Shown here in pieces: positions 36,596-46,800 of a stretch of 64,000 nt of DNA. Position numbers and translations under genes: made by a program. Source of the DNA: Chloroflexota bacterium (lineage in GTDB: Bacteria > Chloroflexota > Anaerolineae > B4-G1); contig JAAEPW010000578.1 in assembly GCA_024232355.1 (NCBI GenBank), forward strand, positions 51,591 through 115,590. The letters are read 5' to 3'. The notes beneath the pieces were generated by a model. That model saw nothing but the letters and a program-made list of their open reading frames with translations, was not told the origin of the DNA and searched no databases. Numbering within the stretch: the first letter of the stretch is position 1; each line of letters opens with the position of its first letter.

Positions 36596-38137
36596 TTACT
36601 GGTCAATAGCGCCAAAAATGAGCATTCCGTCTGATCCATAGATGTCTGTATCGAGTTTTTCTATCAGTTGGTATCGAGCTTGAAATTGAGGGTCTGGCAA
36701 AAGCCCTCGTCGTCCATAAATTTCGAGAATGACGATATAGTCGGGGTTAAAGGCCAGAACCAGGTCGGCAGGGATGGCATAGTTAGTGACATAGATTTCG
36801 GGATCTGCTGGATAGTGTTGGGCAGATTCGTGTGTCACCAGCCCGACGGTGTCGAGGATGTGTAGATCAGTGCGGTAGCCTAGCATACCGATGTCTCCCG
36901 CACAGAGGGTATCGTCTGGCGCGGCGCGTTCGAGCACGATTTTGGCAGCTTGCTCGTAGAGCAGTTCGAGTTTGAACCAGGCCATCTCTGGCGCAGGCCG
37001 GTTGGGACCGTGGTCGGGATGCAGGGTCCAGGCGTTTAGTGTAAGCGCGAACGCAATGGTGCTAAAAAGGGCGAGTAGACCATTGGCAAACCGGACGCTG
37101 CTTTTTGGATCTAAGAGTTTGCCAATATTGTTTGCCAATGTCCAAACACCGGTGAAAATAAGCAGAAAGTAGAACGGTACTGGTGGGGACAAGTACCATC
37201 GAAAGATAAGAGGGTTTGCTACAGCAAAGACGATCAAGTAGGCAAAGGGATAGATGCTGATGGGCCAGGTTCTACGCTTGCGACGGAAGGCATCGCTTCC
37301 ACCAAGCCCGCACAGGATGCAGTAGAAAACGAACACTACAAAAACACCAATTGATGGCAGCACCTTGTGTTCGAAAAATAGCGTGGCATAGTGTTGCAGC
37401 AGACGTATGAACCCCTCTTCTGGCGCAAGGCGGTAGGTGATGGCCTTGGCGGCGACAGAGTTGGTGAGGGGGCTGCCAAAATAGAGTGTGCCAAAGATCA
37501 GCCATGGAGCCAGGATGGCCAGCGTGATGCTTCCCTCTCGCCAGGGAAGTCGTCGTTCCATTCGTATCAAGTCTAGCCACAGCAATCCCACCATGATGGC
37601 AGTATCAGGACGGGCCAGTAGAGCCAATGCGGAGAGTACGGCCATTGCGCGGGATCGTTTGGTCACGTGAGCGTAAGAGACGGCCAGCAGCAAGGCGATT
37701 GTTAAATCGGTCTCCATCCCTCCAATGGCAAAGGTGACGCTATATGGAGCCACAGCCCAGAGCAGAGCGGCTGCTATAGCGGGGGCTCGATGGTTGGCAA
37801 ATTGCGTACCGAGAGCATAGAGCAACCCAACGGCAGCGGCACCACCAAGTGCGTTGATCACCATTGCTACTGTGGCAAAGTCACGGGAACCGGTCACCAG
37901 CGACAAGCCGGTCATCAGCAAGGTGTAGAGAGGGGTGGTTGTGCCCAGCACGCGCTCGCCCGGATTGTAGACAAAGCCATTTCCTTCCACGAGGTTGCGG
38001 GCATAACGAAAGGTGATGTAGGCATCGTCAACCATGCGCGGACCAGGCAGAATGCGGGCAACGATGGCAAGCAGTACAATGATTAGGATCAGGACTATTA
38101 ATTTCGCATTGCGATTGGGTTTGTGGTCGTTTGTCAT
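36596..38137 (-). CDS. GT-C-like polytopic membrane protein (GT39-like)
   Basis: This 513-residue protein has 11-12 helices and a soluble C-terminus. The first loop reads MVDDAYITFRYARNLVEGNG, then FVYNPGERVLGTTTPLYTLL, the pattern of DD-containing GT-C proteins that use lipid-linked sugars. The ATG at 38137 has a GAGGTG ribosome site. Its own promoter is at 38173-38201. It points against the nine-gene run and ends 19 bases from the methyltransferase stop, so the two converge. Substrate unknown. Confidence 0.82.
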   Translation of the reverse strand: MTNDHKPNRNAKLIVLILIIVLLAIVARILPGPRMVDDAYITFRYARNLVEGNGFVYNPGERVLGTTTPLYTLLMTGLSLVTGSRDFATVAMVINALGGAAAVGLLYALGTQFANHRAPAIAAALLWAVAPYSVTFAIGGMETDLTIALLLAVSYAHVTKRSRAMAVLSALALLARPDTAIMVGLLWLDLIRMERRLPWREGSITLAILAPWLIFGTLYFGSPLTNSVAAKAITYRLAPEEGFIRLLQHYATLFFEHKVLPSIGVFVVFVFYCILCGLGGSDAFRRKRRTWPISIYPFAYLIVFAVANPLIFRWYLSPPVPFYFLLIFTGVWTLANNIGKLLDPKSSVRFANGLLALFSTIAFALTLNAWTLHPDHGPNRPAPEMAWFKLELLYEQAAKIVLERAAPDDTLCAGDIGMLGYRTDLHILDTVGLVTHESAQHYPADPEIYVTNYAIPADLVLAFNPDYIVILEIYGRRGLLPDPQFQARYQLIEKLDTDIYGSDGMLIFGAIDQ

Positions 38138-38172
38138 ATTTTACACCTCGTTTCGTGGAAATCTGTTGGTTG

Positions 38173-38201
38173 ATTATACACTTTGACGGTACAATGGCCA
38201 A
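38173..38201 (-). promoter_or_regulatory. Promoter for the divergent GT-C-like gene
   Basis: On the - strand, TTGGCC (38201-38196) and a perfect TATAAT (38178-38173) are 17 bases apart, about 35 bases before the start codon at 38137. Confidence 0.65.
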
Positions 38202-38787
38202 GTTATCGAGTACATTAGAGCACACGCCAAATTGGACAAGTGTTAGTTTCTTGGTCGTGACCAGAGCGATGCTGCTCAAGGTGATATTGCTCGCCAGCGA
38301 TGTCGTTTCCTCCCATGTTGCTGACGTTGTACACGACTGCTTCGCTGGGAGGATACGGGGAGGCACTGTTATTGGGCAATCTTTTGCTCTGGCGGGGGCA
38401 TCGGCTGGGTGGGGGAGATGCCCGGCGCTGAGGATTGGGGCCATTGAACATACTTACGTATCATGCAAATGAAGGGGAAACGTGGCCTTATGATATTACC
38501 GTGGAGTGGGTATCCCCTTGTTTGTGTTCTTGGTCTGAAAGATACCCAAAGATGATGTGGATTGGTGGATGCTGGCTGGAACGACGATTACACCATTTCT
38601 TATGCTTGCTGTTGCTCGGCTGCCGAAGAGATGGGCAACAGTTGCGGCCATTGCATCCTGGCTACCCTTGGCGTCCAATTGGATTGGACCGTTTGGTTGG
38701 TACCTGGGCTGGTTATCAGTCGTCGCAATTGGGCTTGGATTGGTTGTTTCTGAGCGATTAGGAGTTGAGCAACGTGAAACCACGTAA
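38194..38787 (+). pseudogene. Decayed polytopic membrane protein gene
   Basis: The 38138-38773 gap holds membrane-protein-like sequence broken into frames. One frame from the ATG at 38194 gives FLVVTRAMLLKVILLASDVV. The next frame continues MLLTLYTTASLGGYGEALLL then GNLLLWRGHRLGGGDARR. Another gives MILPWSGYPLVCVLGLKDTQ and a further one GTTITPFLMLAVARLPKRWA, then IGPFGWYLGWLSVVAIGLGL. Each piece is hydrophobic and in the same order, so it is most likely a dead GT-C-like gene. The last piece (38557-38787, 76 codons from ATG) could alternatively be a small membrane protein gene. It overlaps the start of the next gene. Confidence 0.45.
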
Positions 38788-40306
38788 TACATTACTCTGG
38801 TTGAATACCCGTCGCTTGGCGATGGTGATTCTTTTTGCGGCTTTGTTCGCTATGGCGGCCCGCACACCTGCTGATACCGATACCTGGTGGCACTTGCAAG
38901 CCGGGCGGGTAACGATGGAGAGTGGGCGCATTCTCCAGAGCGATGTCTTTTCCCACACGCGGCAGGATCAGCCCTGGATCAATCATAGTTGGTTGAGTCA
39001 GGTGCTTTTGTATTTCCTCTTTAATAATTGGCAGTACTTTGGGCTGGGGTTGTTTCAGGCGTTGGTCGTTTCAGTGACTTTTGCCTTTGTCTATGTGCAG
39101 ATGGAGGGGGATGTCTTTACACGCGCGTTTATTGTCGTTCTGGCGGCAACGACTTCTGCGGTGGTCTGGATTTCACGTCCACAACTCTTTTCTTTTTTGC
39201 TCACGGCTGTCCTCGGTTATTTATTGTATCTTTACAAGTGGCGCAGAGTCAACCGGCTGTGGCTGATTCCGCCTCTATTTGTCTTGTGGGTTAATTTGCA
39301 CGCGGGCTATGCGTTGGGTTTTATTGTGTTGGTAGGGTTTGTGGCAGGCGAGGTGTTTAACAATTTGCTGGTCTGGATATTACCTCCCGCCGACGAAAAT
39401 GCTGATCCTATTGTGTCTTGGCGAGGCATTGGAGTGGTATTGCTTGTCTTTCTTGTGTCTGTCTTTTGTTTGCTGTTCAATCCGAACACGGTCAAGATGT
39501 GGACGTATTATCTAGACACGGTGAGCATTGGCGTGCTGCAAGATTTTATTCAAGAGTGGAGTTCGCCGAATTTTCACCCACTGTATACACAGCCGTTTAT
39601 CTGGTTACTTTTGGCGACACTGTCTGCGGTAGGGCTTTCGGGGCGGCGTATAGATGGCAGCGACTTGGCATTGGTGGCTGGTTTCACCTATGCTGGCTTG
39701 TTGGCTGGGCGCAATATAGGCCCCTTTGCGTTGGTGGCCGCACCGGTGTTGAGTCGGCACGTCAGGCCCATTATAGACCGTTGGTCACGGTCAGCGAGAG
39801 CGCGGGGTTGGTTAAGGCTGCCTCGTCGAGTTGATCGCTTGCCTTTGAATGGTCTGGTGCTGGTTAACTGGTTGTTGCTGGTACTGATATTTGTGACGGT
39901 AGGTGTCAAGGTTGTTCTTCCGTTGCGAATTGACTTTAATGTGGAAAACGAGCGACGCACATTGCCCCAAGACGCCGTAGCGTGGATACAAGAGCACCGA
40001 CCTGCAGGACCAATGTTCAATAGTTACAATTGGGGTGGTTATCTCATTTGGCATTTGTGGCCCGATTACTTGGTCTTTGTGGACGGACGTACCGATCTCT
40101 ACGGCGACGAGTTGCTGAACCAGTATCTGCAAGTTCGCTTTGCCCAACCAGGATTTTTAGACGTGTTCGACGAGTATGGCGTCAACTTTGTCCTGACAGA
40201 GGCGGGCGGTTTTACGGATAACTTTTTGACGTTCGTTGACGATTGGGAATTAGCGTACACGGATGATGTTGCGGTGATTTATGTACGCAAGTACAGTGAA
40301 CGGTGA
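38774..40306 (+). CDS. Polytopic membrane protein, GT-C-like
   Basis: This 510-residue protein has about ten helices. The first loop reads PADTDTWWHLQAGRVTMESG, then LQSDVFSHTRQDQPWINHSW, a pattern seen in uncharacterised bacterial membrane proteins of GT-C type. The soluble tail contains GPMFNSYNWGGYLIWHLWPD and VFVDGRTDLYGDELL. The GTG at 38774 has an AGGAG site nine bases upstream. A TTG at 38765 is adjacent to that site and too close. The gene is followed by a 551-bp non-coding region. I cannot name the substrate. Confidence 0.78.
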   Translation: MKPRNTLLWLNTRRLAMVILFAALFAMAARTPADTDTWWHLQAGRVTMESGRILQSDVFSHTRQDQPWINHSWLSQVLLYFLFNNWQYFGLGLFQALVVSVTFAFVYVQMEGDVFTRAFIVVLAATTSAVVWISRPQLFSFLLTAVLGYLLYLYKWRRVNRLWLIPPLFVLWVNLHAGYALGFIVLVGFVAGEVFNNLLVWILPPADENADPIVSWRGIGVVLLVFLVSVFCLLFNPNTVKMWTYYLDTVSIGVLQDFIQEWSSPNFHPLYTQPFIWLLLATLSAVGLSGRRIDGSDLALVAGFTYAGLLAGRNIGPFALVAAPVLSRHVRPIIDRWSRSARARGWLRLPRRVDRLPLNGLVLVNWLLLVLIFVTVGVKVVLPLRIDFNVENERRTLPQDAVAWIQEHRPAGPMFNSYNWGGYLIWHLWPDYLVFVDGRTDLYGDELLNQYLQVRFAQPGFLDVFDEYGVNFVLTEAGGFTDNFLTFVDDWELAYTDDVAVIYVRKYSER

Positions 40307-40335
40307 ACGGATGTGACTTTTCGTGAAAAATGCAC

Positions 40336-40364
40336 TTGTGTTGTAATAATTTCTGGTGTAAAAT
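40336..40364 (+). promoter_or_regulatory. Candidate upstream promoter of the giant gene
   Basis: TTGTGT (40336-40341) and TAAAAT (40359-40364) are separated by 17 bases. It is 30 bases after the preceding stop codon. Confidence 0.45.
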
Positions 40365-40430
40365 TCACTATCAAAAACTGTTCACATCAGTTAATTCGTG
40401 CACTGCCAAAAAGTATCCACGTAAACACAA

Positions 40431-40497
40431 TTTGGAAGGTTTTTGGAAGGTCAACGACCCATTTTGTAAGGCGTTTGGAAGGTTGATGGTGTATAAT
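40431..40497 (+). promoter_or_regulatory. TTTGGAAGGT direct repeats next to a TATAAT box
   Basis: TTTGGAAGGT occurs at 40431, 40442 and 40474, so the copies are 11 and 32 bases apart, close to one and three turns of DNA. A TATAAT follows at 40492-40497 without any recognisable -35 box. This is the layout of an activator-dependent promoter. Confidence 0.5.
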
Positions 40498-40857
40498 GTT
40501 TGATAGGGCGGTCATAAATGTCTGACGTTAACTGCGCTGGATATTGCCGGGCTGTAGTCAGGCCAAGTGTGAAATACACCACCCCATTTAGGGCACAGTG
40601 CCAGCTTTTTCAACACGATAGTTGTTAACGGGTTATCGGCTTGCTAGTAGTTTTGTCGGATCGATAGACAATAATGTGCAAGAGATTTTTCACTCTAAAG
40701 CGGGAGCAGTTATACGAGTTTCAAGTTGGACGCAGGTTTACGCGGTCAAGTACAAGTGCCCACCACTATGAGAATCATTGTTCGTTCTGCGTTGGAAAAA
40801 TAAAGAATACCATAAGGAAATCAGAGCACCTTACATAATTCAAATTAGGAGGAGAAA

Positions 40858-43800
40858 ATGAGTGGTAAAAAGGCGGTCTTTCGGTTTATTTTGGCGTCAG
40901 GTTTAGCTGTTGCTGGCTTGGCTGTGCTTTTTGGAATCTTGGGAGGTTCTCGGGAGCAAGTTCACGCAGCTGCGTCTCAACCTGTAATTGATTCTCTAGA
41001 TCGGGAGAGTAGGCTTTTTGCATCTCGGCATCTCGAGCTTTCTCGCGATTCTGTTCAATCACCATCTGATGTTCCGTTGGCGGCTCCTTTGTACAGCGGC
41101 GTTGGCGCTTCCTCTGTCTTTACTGTGTGTAAACCATTAGGTGTTTGCGACTTTGATACCGTCTGGGAGGCTGTGGATGCTGTATCCGACGGCGATATCA
41201 TCAAGGTTGCGCAGGGGGTCTATAGCGAGGTTCATTTTTCCAGTTCAGTGGTTTATATCACCAAAACTCTCACGCTTCGAGGTGGCTACACTACGACTGG
41301 TGTGACTGGTTGGAACATATCTGACCCGGATGGGCATCTTACTGTCTTGGATGGCAGAAACATCAACCGGGTGGTTTACATTGGGAATGGAGGCATTGCA
41401 CCAATTATCGAGGGTTTTCACATTCGAAACGGTCGGACGTCACCGGACCCAGGAGCCGGAGTATATATCGCTGGCGGCGAACCGGTGGTGCGACGAAATC
41501 GTATTTATGACAACCAGGCTTCCAGTGATGGTGGCGGCATCTATGTCGTCGGAGGTTCGCCTGTGCTGGAGAATAACTATATTTATGCCAACACCGCTGC
41601 TTCTGGTGGTGGTGCTCATATTGCCGGTTCTGTACTTGTTCGCTACAATACATTCTATGATAATCATGCAAGTAACGGGTCGGGCGGAGGTCTGTTTCTT
41701 GCATCTGGTACATCGATTGTAAGTGCGTCTATTGTCGTTAGCAATTCTGCCTCACAAGATGGCGGTGGTATTTATAGAGCGTTGGGGAGCGATCCCATTG
41801 TGAAGTACAACAATGTATTTGGCAATGGCACTAACTTTGGTAACTTTTCTCCAAGCCCACCGGCGAACAATATTAGTCAAGCCCCACTGTTTGTAGATTT
41901 ATCCATAGCCAACTTTCATCTCCAGGCAGGCTCTCCTTGCATTGGTAGGGATGATATAGACTATCCCGACAACGTCTACTATCCACCTGACGACTATGAT
42001 GGTTTCGCCCGTCCTTTTGGCAGCTATCCAGATATTGGAGCTTCCGAATTTTATTACACCGGTACGTGTTTTGTGCAGGTGGACAGTGGCCGAATCTATA
42101 CTACTGTTCAAGAGGCGGCGACTGATTCTCCTAGTGGCGGTGAGGTCAAGATAGCTGGATTGTGCACTGGCGATGGCGATAACGTTGTCGAGTTGCTCCA
42201 ACCTCTGACACTGCGCGGCGGCTATACATTGACCAATTGGAGCGATTCGGACGCCGTTGCTTATCCTACCATCTTGGATGGAGAGGGGACAAGGCGAGTG
42301 ATCAGAATTGGCGACGCGACTGTGATGGTCGAAGGACTCCACATCCGCAATGGTACTGCCGTTACAGCCTCTATTGTTGACGGTGGTGGTATTTATGTAG
42401 GGAGTGGCAATAATCAAGCTTCGATGATTCGGAATAACTGGATTTATAGCAACAGCGCGAGTTATGCAAGTCAATCAGATGGTGGTGGTATCTACGTTCA
42501 CGGCGGCAGTCCGACAATACAAGGCAACGTGATCTATTCCAACACGGTCGACAACAGTAGCGGGGGGGGTATCTATGTCGCTCAGAACGGATCTGGTGTT
42601 TCAACGATTATGGATAACTGGATTCACCACAACACTGCACTATACGGTACCGCTTATGGTAACGGCGGAGGGATTCACATTCAAAGCACCTCCGTTTTGA
42701 CTGTGACGATACAGGGTAACGAGATTGACCACAATAGTGCTGACAGACGGGGAGGGGGTATCAGCGTCGAGGATGGTGTTGTGGCAATACGGGACAACAC
42801 GGTCTATACCAATACGTCTGTACGTGGTGGGGGAATGTACGTCGGAGGAGACCGGGCGACGGTAGAGTACAATCGGGTTTACGATAACCGGGCCGAAACG
42901 AATGCTTCTCACCGGAACGGCGGGGGAGGCATTTATGCCTTTGGCACCGTGATAGTACAAAGTAATATTGTTTCCGGAAACGTTGTGATTGCAAGCCCAC
43001 CGTCATACCCGGCTGGGGGCGGGGGAGTGTATGCTCATTACCGGAGTACCGAGAAGATTGTGGTCGATCGCAACCTGATTTTTGACAACGTTGCCTATCA
43101 GGGAGGGGGGATTTACTATTGGGATGACGAAACGGGGATTAATTCCCTGATCCTGATACAGAACAACCTGATTTATACCAACACGTCTCTCGAAGAAGGC
43201 GGCGGCATCTGTGGGCAGCGAAACTCGGTGATAGATAGCAACACAATCTATGACAACCGGAGCATTAGTAATGAGGGCGGAGGTGTTGCCAGGTATTGGG
43301 CTGGTTCTCCTATCGTTCGCAACAATATTGTCGCCAACAACGCTGGCTACGGGATCTATGGCAACAGCAGCGTTCAGGCGACTTTTAACAACTTGAACGG
43401 GAATACAATGGGGATCTGCACGGGCGGTGTTGACTGTACTGGTACTAACATCAACCTTGACCCCCAATTCGAGAACCCGGCCGCGGCGGATTTCCATCTT
43501 CAGGTAGGGTCTCCTTGTATTGACGCTGTGACCACCACTGTTCATCCCGAAGACGATTATGATTACTATGCCCGTCCCTTTGGCCAATACGCCGACATGG
43601 GGGCGCACGAATTCTACGCCGGTACCTGTTTCGTCCGCTTGAGCACTGGTGGACGGGTCTATTCCACAGTGCAGGCAGCGGTAATCACGGCAACCGCAGG
43701 GGTGGACAATGTGTTGGTGGCTGGGCTTTGTGAGGGAGCAGATGGGATGGTCACCATTGACAAGGCTCTCACGCTGAGTGGCGGTTACACCAAGTCTAAC

Positions 43801-46800
43801 TGGATTGAGCCTACGTATCCTACGATCCTGGATGCCCAGGGAGGTGGCGGGCGGGTGATTGAGATCTCGGCTGGATCGGTGACTGTCGAGCGATTCATCA
43901 TCCAGAACGGGAACGCCGGTGGCGGGAATGGCGGTGGTATCAATGTTAGTGCTGCGCTCAGCCCCACGATCCAGAATATCATATTTTATAGTAACAGTGC
44001 GGCCAACGGCGGTGGCTTTGCCTCATCGGGCGGCAATCCGCGTTTGTACAATAATACCTTTGTTGAAAATTCTAGCGGGCTTTACTTGAATAACAGTGGT
44101 GTTCCTGACGTTATGAACAACATTGTGGTGAGTAACACGGGCAGCGGCATACATGCCGCTGGAGGGAGCGCGCCTGTTCTAGCGTACAATAATGTGTGGG
44201 GCAACGGTCCGGACTACGGCGGGGCCCTGAGTGAGGGGGATGTGACCGACATCTCTGAACCTCCGGATTTTGTGGATCCGACTGGCCCTGTCTTTCGTCT
44301 AGATTTTGATTCTCCCTGCGTCCACGCGGGTGACCCGGGAACTGGGGTGACGGTGGACTTTGAGGGAGATGCTCGCCCTGATGGAACCGGGCAAGGACAA
44401 CGCTATGACATCGGCGCCGACGAAGCCATTGACTACCTCGGCGTCAGCCTGGGGCCAGATGGTCCTGGCAGAGCTGTTGTTCCCAACGAGGAAATTGCGC
44501 ACACTTATTATTTAACCAATACCGGCACGCGCAATGATAACTTTGCTATTACCAACGCGGTGGCGATAAGTGGTACCAGTACTGCAAATGACTGGATCGT
44601 GACGTATGATCCTGCTCACGTTCTATCAGTGGGTGAAATGACAGCGGTACCGGTCACAGTGATTGTGCCTGATTCCGGCAAGGTATTAAGTGGTACGCTG
44701 GCTACCATAATCCTAACTGCTACTTATCAGTCTGGAGGAGAATATTTCTTTGACGTCACGACGCGCACTTACTTTGTCCAGAACAATTGGGGTTTTGATG
44801 TATCTTCTCATCCGGATCAGACTCTTGATCCTGGGGACACGTACACCTATACCCACGTTTTGACCAATAACGGCAATACGGATTCGTTCACACTTGCCAT
44901 GAGTAGCCACTTGGGATGGGTCGATGATGTTTCAGGCGTGATACAGGACCTAGACAACAATCAATCTGTGTCTATTGACATTATAGTTCGTGTGCCCATC
45001 ACGGCATCTGGTGATGCTGTCGAGGTGGCGAACCTGCTGATCACCAGCACAGGCTCGATGATCGCCAACGACCCATTTTACGCATTGATAACCGACACGA
45101 CCAGTGTCGTTGATCTCTATGGCGACCGGTACGTAGCAACCGATGGCAGCGACGATAACGAATATAACAGTTGCCGGATTCCGAGTGCTCCCTGTGCGTC
45201 TATTGGGCATGCGTTAGGGCAAGTGAACAGCGGTGAGATCATCCGGGTGCAAGAGGGTATTTACTACGAGTATAATCTCTCGCTTGACACGGCATACGTG
45301 TTACGAGGTGGCTATAGTAGGGGCGACTGGACGGATTTTGATCCGCTCGCTCATACTACGATAATTGATGCCGAGGCAAAGGGGCGCGTGCTCCAAATCA
45401 ACGGAAACGCGACGGTAGAGGGATTTACACTGCAAAATGGCAAAGTCAATAATGACGATGGTGGTGGCGTATACATAGCTGCGATAGCAAATCCTACTTT
45501 GCATCGCAATGTCATTATTGACAATCAGGCCAGACATGGCGCCGGAGTGTACAATGCTGGCGGTGCCCCAGACATCTGGAACAATTTTATCTATGACAAT
45601 GTCTCTGACGACGATGGTGGTGGTTTCTACAACTCTGCCGGAAACCCACGAGTGTGGTACAACACCTTTGTCGGCAACACTGCTGACCGTGGTGGCGGTG
45701 TTTTCCTGGCCAGTGGTGCTCCTGATATCAGAAACACCATCATCCTTACGAACACGGCGCGCGACGCCGATGGCGGAGGTGGTGTCTACTACCAGGCCGG
45801 GTCTGGGTTGCTGGGCTATAACGATGTATTCCGGAATACTCCCAATGATTACGAGGGTATGTCCAGACCCGTAACCGACTTTACGGTCGATCCGCTCTTT
45901 GCAGACGCGGTAACTGGTGATTTTCACTTGCTCAAAGCCTCTCCTTGCCGTGATCTAGGTGATGACCTCTCTGTTGGATCCTTGGAAGATATTGACGGGC
46001 AACCGCGCATAATGAATGATATCCCTGACATTGGTGCCGACGAGTACCAAAGGGCCGATGTGGCACTATTTTCCGAGAATGCTGTCCAGACGAGGGGTGA
46101 GGGTGTGTGGGTGACGTACACTCATCTCTTGACCAATACCGGTAACTGGAACGATAGCTTTGTTCTGACCTATTACAGCACGCTGACCGATGGTTGGACG
46201 GTGGCTGGCATTCCGTTGACGACGCCCGTGATGGCCAAAGATGCCTATACGAGTGTTGCGGTTCTGATCCAGGTTCCGGGTGACATTCTCAGTGGCACTG
46301 TAAATGAAACTGTTGTTACAGCCACGTCTCAGCTTGACTATGAGGTGTCTGACAGTGCGTTGAACCTCACCATCGTTGAGCGGGATGTGGATGTATTCCT
46401 AGAACCCAACCGTGTTGGTTGGACGATTGGTAGTGGTGGGGGTGTTGTCATTTATACTCACACCTTGACCAATGAGGGTAACTATACCGATACTTTTGAT
46501 CTGGACGTTTTCGGTTATGGTGGAACTGGATCTCCCTGGATTGACACGCTCGTCTCTTCGACACCAGTCGAGCTGCCGATGGGAGCAAGTACCGTTATCA
46601 CTGTACAAGTTCTCGTACCCGATGATGCTACCGAGGCCACCGTACATACCACGCTCGTCACAGCTACTTCTCGAACGAACCTCGGCATTTCCATTTCTTC
46701 CGTCGTCACCAATAGCACTGTCGCCGACCGGAAACTTGTCATGGACCTGTCGCCGGATAGCGTGGGCAGCGCCTATACTAACGATGTAGTGTATCATAAG

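Larger units (their letters stand above)
40307..40857 (+). other. 551-bp non-coding leader region of the giant gene
   Basis: No coding sequence is supported here. It holds two promoter candidates, three direct repeats and, at the 3' end, a strong AGGAGGAG ribosome site just before the ATG at 40858. The 5' untranslated part would be about 350-480 bases long. I looked for known riboswitch cores and found none convincing. Confidence 0.6.

Noticed and set aside
38131..38472. A 113-codon + strand frame starting near the divergent promoter
   Set aside because: Its first part is plausible membrane sequence, but the later part is out of frame with the hydrophobic continuation, so it is treated as part of a pseudogene.
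40507..40857. Possible riboswitch in the long leader of the giant gene
   Set aside because: I looked for cyclic-di-GMP, preQ1 and cobalamin-type core sequences and found no convincing match.
41110..42060. Polysaccharide lyase activity for the beta-helix modules
   Set aside because: The helix fold is shared by lyases, but I see no conserved catalytic Lys/Arg/Asp pattern; a structural or binding role is safer.
45301..45927. Long antisense frames inside the giant gene (also 49132-50100)
   Set aside because: They follow the codon pattern of the repeat-rich sense gene, lack ribosome sites and contain no family motifs.
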